A stretch of 64,000 nucleotides of DNA from Malurus cyaneus samueli (Eukaryota > Chordata > Aves > Passeriformes > Maluridae): contig CM019218.1 in NCBI GenBank assembly GCA_009741485.1, positions 38,936,111 to 39,000,110 on the forward strand. Reading direction: 5' to 3'. Shown here one piece after another: positions 1 through 14,089 of the stretch. The position numbers were made by a program, and so were the translations under genes. Position 1 is the stretch's first letter. The number at the start of each line of letters is the position of its first letter. The notes under the pieces are model-generated. The model saw nothing but the letters and a program-made list of their open reading frames with translations, had not been told where the DNA came from and ran no database searches.

Positions 1-3000
1 CATCTCTCTGAAAGAACCCACTCAAAAACTTAATGCCTTAACAAGGGGTAAACGTGTGAGTAAAATCAAGAAATTGTAATGGAATTTCATTAAAAATACA
101 GATGTGTGTTTAGTATCCAAAATGTAATTTTCAAATTGCCAAGTGTGAAAATGCCAGTTTTTATTGCTGCAATTTATAGAACTTAAGTTTACAGTCTTGA
201 AAAGTGCTTTTGTTTCTTCTGAAAAGTTTGCATCAGGGAATAAACACTTGACTTAAGCTACTCCAAAGCACTAATTTTCTGTTATTTTTTTTATACATCA
301 TAATGGTGGCCCAGGTAAAGCTCATCTTTGAACAGTTTTTAAGCATCTCTCCTAAGTAAATTATTTTGTCTTAGTGATCTTACAGATTCCTGTTCAATTG
401 GCATATGTTCTGGAATTAGGGATGCGTCATGAAGGATACTTATTATGCAAAACCGAATTTTTAAGAACGAACTTTGGAAAGTCCACATCAAACAGGTTCT
501 GAACACTAAATGATAGATAGAATGTTTCTTTCTATTAGATCTGATTGCATAGAGCAAAGCTCGGGTCTACTGTGTGTAATGGGTCATTAAACCCAATGAA
601 ATCAACTGTCCTAAGGTCCATACAGATGTTAGGCCATTCATATTATTTGTAACAGCAAATATTTTATGGTATCCTTTAAAATTAGAATCCTTTCACTGTT
701 GTTTTCCCACCTCCATTTTGTTTCTGATGAAAAGGAACATTTTTGTCATAATATTTCATAGCTTTCTTTAGTTCATGCTTTAGATCTTTTTAGAAGTTTT
801 TAGATTGGCATTTTAGTGTCAGAGGAGAAAGAAGATAGTTGTGGAAATTGGATGGGAGAATTATTTAGTTTTGTATGTCTGGTTAAGCAGAGACTCCAAA
901 AGGGGTTGTGTTTTCTTGAAACTAATTTTTTTCATGGATGTCAGGAAATCAAGTACTGACACTAGAGACTTGTTCAAGAACACTGATTTTATTAATTTTA
1001 AGCATTTCTGGCAATTTTGCTTACAAGAGCAAGTATATATTAGACTTAGTGTAAATGTTTCTATAATTTATCACATTATTGGTAAGCGAAAATAAGATTT
1101 TTACAATTTTAAATTTGTATCTTGCACGTATATACATCAGCTATATTTACTTTCTGCCATTCTTTCTTGTGTTTTGTAGATTGTTAAAAACTTGGTTTAA
1201 AAGGGATCTCTCCAACTCTTCTAAATCAGTGCTATTTCCCTGATGGAAATCTTAGGGTGGAGGTTTTATCAGCTGCCCCACCCTCCTGATTAACTTTTGT
1301 CTGATCAGAACCTTCCAGTTGAGAGCAGTGACAACAGGTTATAGTTGTAGCATTATGCAGTATGGAGTGAAGCATCTCTGACATAAATTTTAACTCCCGT
1401 TCAAATAGTTGTAGGCTGCTCAGCTTCCCTTTAGCCTGGCCAAACAAGTTCAGCTCGGGTTTTACGCCCAAAGCGTTTAAGCTATTTTAAGATGCTTGTG
1501 CCTTCTGCAAATGAATATTCTTGTTCTTCTCTATGCCTTGTTTTGTTTTCTGTGGTTTTACAGACTCCTGAGTCTCTTCCGTCGCCCTTTGTCAACATTT
1601 CCAGACACAGTTGAAACATAATTCTGTACTTATATAATTCTGTCATGACTTTAAAAATTGATTGTAATCTTTAGGTAGAGAAATCTTATGGCAGTCTTCA
1701 TATATTATAAACCATTTTTTAGACAGAAGTAGTGTTTTGTCTGTAATATAACCTTCATGGGTACATACTGATGCAGAATATTTAGTGGATTGTGGGAAAT
1801 ATTTTTAAGTGAGCTATTTTGGATGGTTTAAGTTATGATAGCTTGCTACTAATGAGCACATCTAATAAATTGGCAGAATAAACAACAGCTAGATGTTTTT
1901 CAGTGTGTATTTAGAAACCTTCCTTATAAATGTCATAAAGATTTTCACAGTAGTGTCTCAAGTGCACTGGCATATTTGTTACGCAGAGGCACTGGCTGTC
2001 AGATTGCTTTCTTCCAGCACTTACTTTTCACTATTTGGGCATGAGCTTTCTTGGGAGATAATTTTTTTTTTTTTAAGAAATATTTGTGTTGTCCCTTTTG
2101 TGTTGGCTATGAGATAATACTGTGAAACATTGCCACATAAAATTCTCTAGCCTATGCTTCAGCTATTGATGATGGAACTATGTTTCAGCTGACCTCTAGT
2201 TCTGTGGCGTATATATGAACATAACACTTGGTTTAGGCAAGATGCCTTTTAAGGAAAGAAGCGGTATATCAGCAGAACTCAGAATATACAGCAAATGAGC
2301 TCATAAGAGCTCACTTTATTACAGACTCCTTAGTCACAAGAGCTCATTTTGTCTGCAATGAATATGTTTACAAACTGAATGACAGTGATTAGGAATTTTC
2401 AGTTCCACTCAAGCTCTGTTTAGTACACATTAGGTGATGGCATAGAAGGAACTGTCTGACCTCGATGTTTCCCACTACATGTGCTACCTGCAGCCAGTAC
2501 ACATCATTAGCAAACTGAAAAGGGCCCTAAAGAGTAGTACTCAAGATAAAGAGATAAAAAAAGTAGTCAAAACAGAAAGCTGGTGATGGACTCTGTTTGG
2601 TGGGCACATCCCAGAGGCACTGTTTGAAGTTCTTCAGAAGCACAGTGTGTTTTTCCTGTGCATATGTCTGACATTTCTTTGCTGTTTCTGTTAGGTGTGA
2701 TTGATGAATATCTAGAGTAAAATCATTTAAGGGAAATATGAAAAATGTTAAAAGGTTATATACAATCCTGATAAATCTTGCATTTCTATTACTACTTTGC
2801 TTATTTTATAGAACTCAGTGTTGAAATGAATTGCTACAGTTCTGCAGAAATACAGTTCACTTTCAGCTTGTGCATTATCTTCTGTCATAATGCTGTTACC
2901 AGTGTAAGAAGACTGGTAATTTCAGTTAGCCACAGCAGAAAGAAAGCTCCTTTAAACATGACAGGTTGCTCAGTAATAGATGTAGCTTGAAAAACAGTCT

Positions 3001-3786
3001 GGTCTTTTTGTATCACTGCAACATTCATAGCATCATCCACCCTCATGCTTTTCTAGTAGTGCATCGCTGGTGTAACTTTCTGCATTTTGAGGAGATTTCT
3101 AGCTACTAGATATATATTAGAATATAATTTTTGTACGCACTTTTAAATCTATTTCTTTCATGATAAGATACTTAGGCTGCTTAGAGTGATTTGGAAAAAT
3201 TAAAACTCACAGCTTCAAAATTTCAGTATCGATGACAATATTATAGATAATTTCTTGGTATTTAAATATAATTGATTGGCTTTTCCATGTTGAAGATGGA
3301 GACACTTTCCAATGGCACTATTGAGGTGAAGAGTTGCAGCTAGCCTCCACTCTGCTCCCAAAAAAGTATCCAATTGTATGCATTAAAGATCTGCCAAGGA
3401 ACGCTAAAGTTCCTGTATGCACCAGGAGTAAAAAAGTGTGCAAAAATCTAGGCAGCCCTTCAACTAATGTGGATGTCTGCATGTTCTTCAGTTTATTCTC
3501 TCACTTCTGTAAGTCTGATCACAAGTATTTTGACGAAAATATGTGTTTTGACAAAAATATATATTTCAGAAGGGATACAGCTTTGATTCTAGCATACTTG
3601 AGGATCAAATGCTGCACAGAATTCCTATTTTAATATCTATGGTTCCACAAATATTGATTGAAAATTCTAAGGTGTTGAATTGCTGCTCAGCTTTTCTAGC
3701 TGAAAGCTTTAGTAGAAGACTTGATGCGTTGTTTCCATACATGCTAAAAAAACCTTAGCAAACATCTTTTCCTTCTTTCTCCGTTT

Positions 3787-3803
3787 AAAAAAAAAAAAAA
3801 AAA
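3787..3803. repeat. Poly(A) tract, 17 nt
   Basis: Uninterrupted run of 17 A. It could be the relic tail of a retroposed sequence or a simple homopolymer; no recognisable retroposon lies upstream of it. Confidence 0.9.
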
Positions 3804-3915
3804 GTAAAAGCAATTTACAGTAGACCTGATTCATTATATTTAAATTTAATTGCATTTGAATCAATTGGGTTGATTTGCTGATTTGTTTTCTCTAAACTGC
3901 TATGATTTCTTAAAG

Positions 3916-4070
3916 GAATATGTGCATGGAATAGACTGTCTGACTGACATCCAGAATTGTGTGCCAGCTAAAACTTTGGATGAACCACTTTGCCATATTT
4001 TAGGAATAACAGCTGAAAGGCAGGATGGCCAGCAGAGGGAAACAAATGATAGGCCACTAGAGGCACTCAG
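3916..4070 (+). other. Exon-like open stretch (candidate only)
   Basis: A 155-nt open stretch preceded by a pyrimidine-containing acceptor (ATTTCTTAAAG) and followed by a consensus donor (ACTCAG|GTAAAC). The frame starting at the first base has no stop and gives 51 codons plus two bases, with an acidic and glutamine-rich end (QDGQQRETNDRPLEAL). The peptide resembles nothing I know. A run of about 50 open codons with two acceptable splice signals can arise by chance in 64 kb, so this is a lead and not a gene call. Confidence 0.15.
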
Positions 4071-7000
4071 GTAAACTCCATACTGTTCAGAATCAGGGGG
4101 ACACAGGTGGTGCTACTTGGACATGTAAAAACCTTTGTTTTGATCCAAAAATTCTTGTCCTGGCATTCTTAAACACTGTGTATGTATGCACGTGAATGAT
4201 AATCTTGAAGGAAAATTAAAATGTAATACGAAATGTCGGATTTTGTTAAATATTTGGATTTTGTTACTTTTAATCTGCTTTGAGGTTTGCTGGAGTTTTT
4301 TTGTGTGTGTTTTGTTTTATGTTTGTTTGTTTTTGTCAGTTAGACTTTCTGGGTAATTTAGGGCATTGCTATACCAAGAATGTCAGATTTGACAACAAGT
4401 AATCTTGTCAGCATGCTAATTAAACATAATATTTGTATAATTTTGTATTATCAAAAGTGCTAAATGTGTATTATAGCTATTTGAAATTCTTAACTAATTT
4501 TTGAGATGAGAAACTTCCCAATGGTAACACTTTAGTTTCATTTCTTTTAATGACGGGATGGCTGTAAGTTAGAAAAGGAGAGAATGGGATTGGAGCAATT
4601 GTTTAGGAAATGTGGCCCCATGTGTTTGAATTGTAAACACTTGGTAAACCTAGGATTAATTTCGCCCAGAAGAATTGTCCCGTATGGGAATCAGCCATAA
4701 TTGGCAGTGGCAGCTGTGGTGCAGCGTTGCTGGCAGGGAGGGCGCATCCAGCTCGTCCCTGCGCCTCCTCCAGCATTGCTGCGGGGCTGCCTCTGCCTTG
4801 CTAAGGTCTGTATCATCCAACTCAGTGCAGGAGAGAAACACAACAACGAGCTGAAGGTGTGGAAGTCATGGTGGAAGCAGAGCTGCCTGTTCATCTGGTA
4901 ACAGGCATCCCTGTTTGCTTCATTGCAAGTGTTTTATGGCACCTGTGCTCTTTGCACTAAAGAAAAGGCCACTCAAATGGGAAGATGTACTGGAAGCTTG
5001 TGTTTTCTTGGAAGTCATATAATTTTTATTTTCTCTCTGTGCTCAGATTTAAAATACTTGTAAGTTTATTTAATGATGCTATCATGGAATTTACTTAATA
5101 TTTATTCCCCATCATAATGAAGTTATTGCCCATCTGTACTCTGTCTTTAGTTGCATGTAGTGACAGATAGCTCCACTCCACAGAGTTTGGATGGAAGTAA
5201 TTGTTACTGATAATTTTCTGAAGCTGCAAACTCAGAATGAATAAATAGGTCAGGAGAGAACTGCAATCTGAAAGATTTCTCTTCAACCTAAGTCTCTGAA
5301 TTCTAGCAACAGAATTCCTTATATGGCTGTTTTCAATTAGAAAAGCTATTTACTCGTGGCATTTGTTTACAGTTTAATCTAATGTGTAGAATATCATAAT
5401 TATTTTTGAATTATTAGTAATACTTTGTCATTTACACAGCTTTTCTGAGGGGACTTGAGCAAGAAAAACTGTGACCACATAGTGTGGGAGAGGAAAAAGG
5501 GAATCCTTTCCCAGAAGCACAAAGAGCTTCTTTCCTCTTTTGTTGCTTATGCATGTCTTGCTTTTCCATTTCACAACTGTACATATCATTATTGGCCATT
5601 TACCTTATACTTGCATGCATGGCTTGGCCACAAGATGTTACTCTTTGTTTCATGTGGCCTATAGTTATTTGATCTTCTTGGGTGATATCCAAAATGGACA
5701 TCAGACATTCCTGGTTTTCATGAACTGCCTCTTTAAAGAAATTGTTTATTTGTGTGGTGTGTTTTAAGATAATTTATTGCTGGTTGCTTATGCTGGACTG
5801 TGGCACAGCTACGGCATTGAGTCTTGCTTCATGCTGACATTATTTAGTATAGTGTCCTCTTCTATTACTTGTGTTGTAGCAAAATTCAATCCCTCTGCTT
5901 TTCTTATAGCAAAAGAAAAAAAAAATTGAATTGAGCACTTCTGTTACTGAATAAGATGCCTTTGTGTTAAAGGGTTAAACTGCTCTGGTGTAGCTGAAAG
6001 TAGAGGAATTCTCTTAATTAGGAGCTACTTTAAATATGTTCTCACAGGGATTATCAGTATTTTAATGGGGCAGTTTTTCAGTTCCCTTACCAATACCTAG
6101 ATTTGTGTATCTGCCTGAAGTTTTTATGACTCTTAGTTCCTGTGACAATGTCTCTAAAATACAGTATTTGCTTTATATGACTCACTACCTTTGAATAATT
6201 CATTTCCGCCTTGTTTACATGCATTCTCCAAGTAATTTAAAAAGATTTTATTCCTAACATTGATTAATTCATTAGCTTGGTTTTTTTTAAGCCAGTGAAA
6301 ACCCAGGCAAATTAATTACGTATGAAGCTTTTTTTTTTAACCTTGGCTAGTAAGGAGAAGGAGGAGGTGATTTAATTCATGGTACCTTAGTTCCCAAATA
6401 GGAAATAAATACGTGGAGCTGTTGGCATGTAATTACTTGGAATGCAGGTACTTGGTTGTACCTGCTATGCATGTGTGTGGAATAAAATGCACTCTCCACA
6501 AGGGCTGTGTGGGATTTCTCCTCTGAGCTGCTCCAGATATGAAGGTTACCATGTGTCATCCTGCAGAATAGGAGCTGCTTGTGGAACAACCATGCACAAC
6601 TTCAGATAATGTTTGGATCAGCATGGCTGTGGGTGGTAGAATCAGAGACCCTGATACATATTGAAAAAAAGAGCTATAAAAAAACCTGTCAGCTGAGCCA
6701 CTGTAGGCAAGTCATATAACATGTAAAAAAACTTAGTGAACTGTGAAGACTGACATTTGCATCATAAAATCAGGTTTTGTTTAACTAAGTTAATGCATTT
6801 TAAGCTTGTTCTGCATTTTGATGTAATAAAATAGGAGAAATGAATGATTAAAATTGAAAACAGATTGGATCCCATTTTTTAAATCCCATCAAGTTTAATT
6901 TAGTAGATATATTAATTTTGGTTTTTTTCATTGTTGAAAGCAATGGAAGGTTTTCATGAACACTGTGCTTATACATGGCACCAAGTTTGAGCCTCAAATG

Positions 7001-8779
7001 TAAGTAATTTGAATTGTGCATTTCCTACAAAGCAATTCTGAGATCCTGAAGGGAGTGTCCCTTTCTTCCCACCTCCTCTCCTTCCACAAAAATAAGGGCC
7101 CTTTCCTCCCACCATTTCAAACTAGGGGTTTTTGCTGTTGCTATGAAATTACCGGATAGCTTGGGCGATGAGAACAATACAAAATTCCTCTTGTGCTTTC
7201 TCTCCCACCAGCTCCTCCATCTCAGCAGCAGCCATTTCACTAGTCTATTTATATTGCCTAAATTTCTGCAGAGATGTAGACCCTTTTTGCATTGTCTGGA
7301 TGCTCTTAGGCAAAAGTTTTTCCTAACTAGATTAAGCTTATGATTCATGAGGTGCTTTTTCTGTGTATCCCTGGTTCACTGTTACAACATCTTTCAGCTG
7401 AAGAGGAAATGAAGTTGAATTCTCAAAGTAGCCAATACTTAGTTGATTGATTTCTGTGTTCTCAGGCAAAGCTGACCTGACACTTACTTGATATTTCTGC
7501 CTTTGTGTTTGGTCCCTTTCATAGCTCCCAGCCTCTCCTTTCCTCTGTTCTCTACTGTCCTTTTATGCAAGTGAAATTGCTTGTTTTGGCTGCACAGTAA
7601 TAGCATTTTTAAATAACTCCTCAGAGAAATTTTCTATTACCCTAGGTTGATACTTTTTTTAACATTAATCTGTATTAGCAATTTTGTTCATAATGGTAAC
7701 AAGCAGATATAAGCCCCCAAGCAGAGGAAGTGTTTAGGAAACTCCGGCAAAATAATTGAGATGACATCTTGTGGGGCAGAATAAAATGACCAAAAAGAAC
7801 ATGCTTTATTTTCTACTTAAAATCAGTGTTTTGTGGTTGTAGCCATCAAAGATCAGAAGTTTCTTTTGCTTCAAGGTTGTCTAAAAAACCTTGCTGATCA
7901 AATTAGCAAAATGAACCCACTGGCTAAATTATGGTAATTGTGAAATACTTTTGCTAAAGTTCAGAGACATAGCTTGATGCTATTCCACAACAGTGGAACA
8001 ATTCTCACCTGACCCCATTAGTATGACCTCTTCTATTCTGTCCTACTATGGGTTTGTTACAGGTGGCAAGTCTTGATAATTGTGTTGTGTGTTTTACATT
8101 ATTTAAAAAGTATGTGGTATTTAATTAGCTCAATTGCTGAAAAACATTTCTTAAAGCACCTTTTGTGTGTTTGTGTCTGTGGTGGTATGCGAGTATTTAA
8201 TTTTAATGATTATAAATATAAAGCTTTTGGCTAGCAGAGTAAAAACCATTGGGATAGAATTCTTGTAATGTGAGTTACCTCTGAGACAGCAGCACCAGAA
8301 GCACTCTACGCTCATGTAATCACTGGTGAATTTTCGGTAGGCAAATTGCGGTTGCACTCCTTAAATTGGTTTAGGGCACTAGGGAAGACATCTTAAACAT
8401 TTTAATAAATAGGAAGAGTTTTAATTCTGTTTTATACCTATGCCAAAAGATAAATTTTCCAGTGAAATTACTTTCTTTTATGAAGTGGAGAACACCATGT
8501 TCATCTTTGCGTGGCTTCTGGAAATTTAACCTTCCATCTGTCTTGCATAGCAGCCCACCAAATTGTGCTTTGCCCAGCTTGCTTACTTCAGCTAGACAAA
8601 TACCTGAGATATTATTGGCTGTGTTTTTCTCAGTGGTTTTTTTTTTTTAATGTAACCTAGGTTTTCCTACCAAACTGTAGTTTTAGGGCGAAAGCAGCAC
8701 TTAATATCCATTTTTCATACTTCTTTTAAATATTTAACATCTTTCTAGTGACTCCTCACTCTTTTATCTTTCTAGTTAT

Positions 8780-9160
8780 TTTTCCCTAGCAGCTTCCTTT
8801 CCTCCCCAGCAGGTGCCAACTTGGCACCGCGCAGGCTTCCTCTGAACTTGATGCTGTGGCTGTTTCCAAGGCTGTTTAACAGGGAGCTCTTATGTGAGCA
8901 AGTGCAGCTGGAATTTTGCTCTTCCTCCTGCTCTCCTCGGTGCTCCCCCTGTTTCCCCCGGCGCTCGGGAGCAGCAGTGCCCTCGCAGCCTGGGGAGCCG
9001 AGAGCGAGAGCGCTTTGTCACCTGCCAGGAGCAAACCTGGTGCCCGGCTAGGCAGCGTGCCACAGGAGCTTGGAGAGATGCTCCCCTCAATTAGGAGAAC
9101 ATGCACCACGCGGAGCTGGAGCTGCTCAGAGCTGCCATGCAGCTTTTCTAGCTGAAATGA
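8780..9160. other. GC- and CpG-richer island in AT-rich DNA
   Basis: The base composition shifts sharply from the AT-rich surroundings to about half or more G+C, with repeated CpG (for example in GGCACCGCGCAGG at about 8823 and GCCGAGAGCGAGAGCG at about 8996). Open frames on both strands overlap here (8821-9155 plus, 8876-9250 minus). That is expected when stop codons are depleted by high GC, so I do not call them genes. It could be a small CpG island, a distal enhancer or the decayed remains of a GC-rich LTR. No transposon family was recognised. Confidence 0.4.
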
Positions 9161-10770
9161 CACATGGAACAGCCACCAGTCTGCCCTCTCGCTTGCATTT
9201 CCTCTGGCATGAGCTTTAAAATGAAATCCAGTGTCTGTCCTGAACAGCACAGGGACATTGTTTCTGCCCTTCTTGCTTTAAAATCAATAAACTTCTGCCA
9301 TAGCTGATGGGACAACTGAGATAATGAATATATTCAAGAAGAATTAACAGTGATTTTTGGAACAGATTTTTGCTTTGATATTAAAACGTAGTAAAATGGC
9401 ACTACTGCCTATTGTTAGTTTTATTGTTCTCTTATTGTATCTGAGCTATAAAAAAGGCACTGTGAAGTTTATCTTAAGGAAATAAGATGTTCAATCACAA
9501 GAAAGATAACAAAAGAGGGATATATTATCACTTGTTACAAGTATTGTCTGTTTTAGAGCAAAGTTTTGTTGTGTCTTAATTATTAACTAAAATATCTTCA
9601 CAATAGATAAGTAAATTTTCATTAGAGAAGTGTAAGTATTAGTTTTAATATAATCACAAATATTATTATGAATTGCAGATTAACTTTTAATATTAGTACC
9701 AATATAAGCTTTAGTATTGCATTTTAAGGTGGCAGAAGCCACAGGGATGTAAATTACTTACCCAAGGTTTTAATAAATCAGTGGTGGAGAAAGAATAGGC
9801 AAGTATCCAGGCACTGTTAATGGTTTTGTATAGAAAGGCTGGAGAATGTCTGGAAAGTGAATTCTTAAACAACATGTTTCTTGTCATCTCAGTCTCTTCC
9901 TTTCTTTCTTTCACAGTAATTGGAGGAGAGAGACTGGGGAGAAAAAGAGAGGATTTGTTACTTCAGAATTTGCTCAGACTGCACAGATACCAGTGCTAAG
10001 TTTGTATAGATGTAACATGGTGAACCGGTGCAGTCTCAGGGGAAAAATCTGCAATGTCATGAGAAGCCCCAATGCAGACAAAAGTGCAGGTTAAAGTGCA
10101 GCTCATGTTTATTGTGTGTGTTTGTGTGTAATCATGCTTATGTGCTGCTGTCAGCGATGGAGAAGGAATAGCATATGCAGAACCTCAGCACTGCAGCCAC
10201 TGCTCTCCAGTAGTAGTTGTGCTGGAGATGTCTGGCCTAGATTTATCCTCCTGGAGGGGCAGTGAGTGTCACAAACCCATAGTTGCATCCTGTTGAAACA
10301 AAATGTAACTGTGCCCTCAAAGCAGGTAACACACTGATGCAGTCGGTCTGCCAGCCAAAGCGTTCTGCTTTAGACATGCTCACACTTTCCTGAGGAACAG
10401 GATCACTGTAATGCTTGTTTAATGTTGCTTTGTTGGCTGTCCATGCAAATTTGACCCTCTGAATTTGTAAATGGTCACAGTGTTCAGGCATTCCCATGGG
10501 GGGGGCTGTTCTGGGATTGCCAGTTTGCTCCCCTAGAGTGCATCTCCCTCACTTCCACTCTTTATCACGTCTCTCTTTAATTTTCTTCTTTGCACCTGAT
10601 TAAGTGGAGACTTTACAATGTTGCATTTTAGGCTTAGTGTTATGTGGGTTGCCTGTTTGGAAAATTACTTGAGGTTCTGCTTCACACGCTGTACTGTTTG
10701 AAATGTGTGGTGTTTCAAAGAAGTAGAGGTTGGAGTAGGAAGGGATAAGGATGGGAATGTTTGATTAAGA

Positions 10771-11268
10771 TGGCCAGAGGTATCCTGGGGTGCATTGGGA
10801 AGAGCATTGCCAGCAGGTCAAGAGAGGTGATCCTGCCACTGTATTCATCCCTGGTGAGCCCTCAGCTGGGGTTCTTTGTCGGGTTTTGGGCTCTCAGTAC
10901 AAGAGGGATGTGGAGCTCCTGGAGCGGCTCCAGTGGAGCGCTACAAAGATGATTAAGGGACTGGAGCATCTCTCTTAGGAGGAAAGTTGAGGGGGCTGTG
11001 CCTGTTCAGCCTCAAGAAGAAAAGAGGGAGCGTCATGAACATCTCTCAGTACCTGAAGAGAGGGTGTCAAGAGGTTGGATCCAGGCTCTTCTCAGTGGTG
11101 CCAAGCAATAGGACATAGAGGTAACAGGCAGAAACTGATTCACAGGAAGAACTTTTTCACTGTGCATGTGATCAGTCACTAGAACAGGCTGTCCAGAGAG
11201 ATTGTGGAGTCTCCCTCACTGCAGGTATTTAAAAACCAAGTCACTGATCAAAAGCGTGGAGGACACTG
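10771..11268 (+). mobile_element. CR1 LINE 3' fragment, degenerate
   Basis: About 500 bp matching the end of the avian CR1 non-LTR retrotransposon. It includes the end of the reverse-transcriptase ORF2 (reading like ...RGILGCIGKSIASR...PLYSSLVSPQLG, typical of the CR1 ORF2 C-terminus) and the start of the 3' untranslated region ('CTCCTGGAGCGGCTCCAGTG', then 'ACAGGCTGTCCAGAGAGATT'). Frameshifts and stops break the reading frame, and the copy ends before the usual octamer tail. It is 5'-truncated like almost all CR1 copies and is not active. Confidence 0.9.
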
Positions 11269-14089
11269 CTCTGTATGTGCATTTTTCTTTCTCAAAAGCA
11301 AACTGCAAACTCTTTCCAGTAAGCATGGAAAAGTAGTTATCTTTTATATGTTTCATTCACAGCATGACGGTTAAATCCCCGGATTCCGGGGACAGGAAAT
11401 GGTGGGGCTCCTTTCCTTCCCCTTTTAGACCATTTCACTGTTGGTTCCCTTATTTGTAGGAAATTGAAATTTGTTTCAAGGCTTCATTTTTTTCATTTAT
11501 GCTTTGCTAATAAGAACAGAAAACCTCTATATGAGTGGGTGTTTTCCATGCCTAAGTCTGTCTGCAGAGATCTAAAACTACTCAGCCTGCTTTTGGTTCA
11601 AATGGATTGAACCAAACAATTGTAGTACATTGTAGTACTGAGATCACTTCCATGCTTAGTAGGCTTCTTTTACACACTGAAGGTATGGTGATCCTAAATA
11701 TCTGAGTCTACAGCTTCAAGGCAAACTACACTGCTTATCAGAAATTTGAACCCATTGTCTAATGCTAGGTTGTATTAGAAAATATGGGGTGTGAGTATGA
11801 AGGTTGTTTATTGAATTTTGATAGATCTCTGTGTAAATGTACCTATTCTCATTTTTACTATCCTACTGGTCTGCATGTTTTCCTGAGAATATATTTGAAA
11901 ATATTTTTTGTCATGGGTTCAATAATCAAAATACCAGATTCTAGAGTAAGCCAAGAGTATCTGCCCACTAATAGGTACATTGTAAGACATGGGTAAATCT
12001 GTTTAATCTTCTGTGAAAGAATAATTGCATAGGTTTTCAGCAGTTTTATAGTCATCATGAAGCACATGAGTCATGCATAATCCATGAGGGAATAGGGAGA
12101 GGATATATAAGGTACTGTTATGGTATCATACCCTTATATTTCTTATAGGCTTTATACCAGATGCACTACTTGGTTAAATTCTCATGCTCTGCTGGAGTAG
12201 TTGTAGCAAAAATCTGTTTTTACTACTCTCCTGGAATTTTCTGAGAGCCAGAAAATACTACGCTCCTTTATCACTGCTGCCAAAGAAAGAATAGATGTCA
12301 CTGATCTTGATAGTGGGCATCACTTACTTGAAAAGTTAACAGGTTTTCCCAGTTCTTTCAACACCTGTCAGGAAGACTGCCTAAATCAATTCATAGTGGA
12401 CAGAACCTGACCAACAAGTTAAAATTATAGCTTATTTGGTTTTTCTTGCTGTGCTTCCTTTTTCTCTTTTATATGTTTCTCTGCTTTCCTTCCTAAAATT
12501 CATTACCACAAGCAGCAAATGGTTTGAATGAAAAGACAGTTCACTCTGATTCTAGAGAGTTGTGTATTTGTGTTTTCTATTTTACAAAATGAAGAAATAA
12601 TAAAAATACATTATAATGTGTTTGCAATAGATTGAATAGCCACCGTAAGAGTCAACCTTGTTTCTCAGCAGAAATCTAACCTGTTCCCCTGATAGACATT
12701 GTGAAAGTAGATAGTATTGTTGTTGTTTTTGTTGCTATTATTATTATTTTATTAGATGTTTTGTGCCTTAGGGAAAGGAGTATGGGTGGCAGTTGCTACG
12801 GAAACTGGTTTGAAAGAATGTTATCAGGAATCTGTGAATCTAAGACAGCTGTCAATGTGGACATAAATTAGATCTATCCTCATTAGTTAGGTGCTCTCTT
12901 TCAGGGGCTGGTAGTTGTTAACCTGACGTTTTCCATATTTGAGAGATTTTCTGGCGCAAGTCTTCTTATTTACAAGAACAGCATGGCTGTTAATGGAGTC
13001 AATGTTTTCATTAATTTCTTCTTGTTATATATTCTAATGCTGAGTAATTTCTTTTTTCTCCCCAAAGACTCTGCTAAGAAAAAGAAGATTTTTTTTTTTA
13101 ATTTCAAAAATACTGATGGTACATTTTACACAAATATAAAGTGTTATTTGACACAGTACAGATTTTTTAATGTGCCCAAACTCTTCAGGTTTATGGGGTG
13201 GTCCTTGGGGTGATAACTCAGTTTTTTTCATAGCTCTAGCTGTTCTGCCCCATTAGTCTTATACCCTAATTTCCTCTTTCTGTTGCTTCTCTATGCATAA
13301 AATAGAGAATCCATTTTAATCAGCGAGTGTCATCTTAGCCACTTGCTGCCTTTGGGGAACTGAATGCAGATTCTTAACTCTGCTTTTTTCAGCAGTTCCT
13401 TGCAAGGCATTTCAACAAGTATACAGTTTTCTTAGTAGGGAAGCAGTGGTTATTTTGTCTTTAAGTCCTCATGTGGCCTGAAACTTATTCATATGCTGCT
13501 TATTTTTTTTACTTTTTGAACACACTCTTAAGGGATATTTTTAGGACTGAGTCCATCTTGAGTGACCCCTAGGTGTTAAGTTTCCCTTGAATCTGCTTGT
13601 CCCAAGAAGAGTTTATTTGGTTAATAGTTAATCATCTTAGCCAGCTGGACAAGTAAGTACTTTGTATGTGATATTTGGGTGTATTTTGAGTCCTTCATAA
13701 TTCTTCATTCTATTTGTCATTTCATTATATTTAATTCTTTTGCATCTCTCTTTTGGTTAGTAGAATCAGTATTTTGACAGAAATTTTCACTGGGAGGGGA
13801 GAAACTAATCCTGAACGATCCTATAATTAGAAATATCTTGTTACAAAATACTGTGGGGCTTTCTAATCAAGCTGGAAAAGCAACAACTGCTTTCTGATTT
13901 TATATGGAGATAAAAGGGGATAATTACCATAGAAGGTTGAGGTCAGTCAAATTTGAATTAGAAATGGATACTTTTTAACATGAATGAACATGATGAACTG
14001 CTGAAATAAACTGTCATGGAAGGTGTATTTTCTTATATTTTGATGTAATTTCTATCACTTTTAGAAAATATGCCTTAGCCAAAAATGAG

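Larger units (their letters stand above)
1..10770. other. Unique AT-rich DNA, no gene recognised
   Basis: No open frame here resembles a known protein and no transposon family is recognised. The longest open frame is about 107 codons on the minus strand (7025-7348), which is unremarkable in DNA this AT-rich. The sequence holds a poly(A) run at 3787-3803, a splice-flanked open stretch at 3916-4070 and a CpG-richer block at about 8780-9160, each listed separately. The rest reads as ordinary bird intergenic or intronic sequence. Confidence 0.7.

Noticed and set aside
1232..1471. 79-codon minus-strand frame considered as a terminal exon
   Set aside because: An acceptor-like TTTGCAG lies upstream, but an in-frame stop separates it from the frame and no polyadenylation signal follows closely.
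7025..7348. 107-codon minus-strand basic protein
   Set aside because: Trp/Arg/Lys-rich composition comes from a pyrimidine-rich plus strand. An overlapping plus-strand frame is also open, and no splice or family support exists.
8821..9250. Several overlapping 66-124 codon frames on both strands
   Set aside because: All sit in the CpG-richer island, where stop codons are depleted. Low-complexity Ser, Arg, Pro and Leu composition and lack of splice context argue against coding.
10761..10978. Two overlapping frames of 62-63 codons as a live reverse transcriptase
   Set aside because: They are the last part of CR1 ORF2, broken by frameshift and truncated at the 5' end; an inactive relic.
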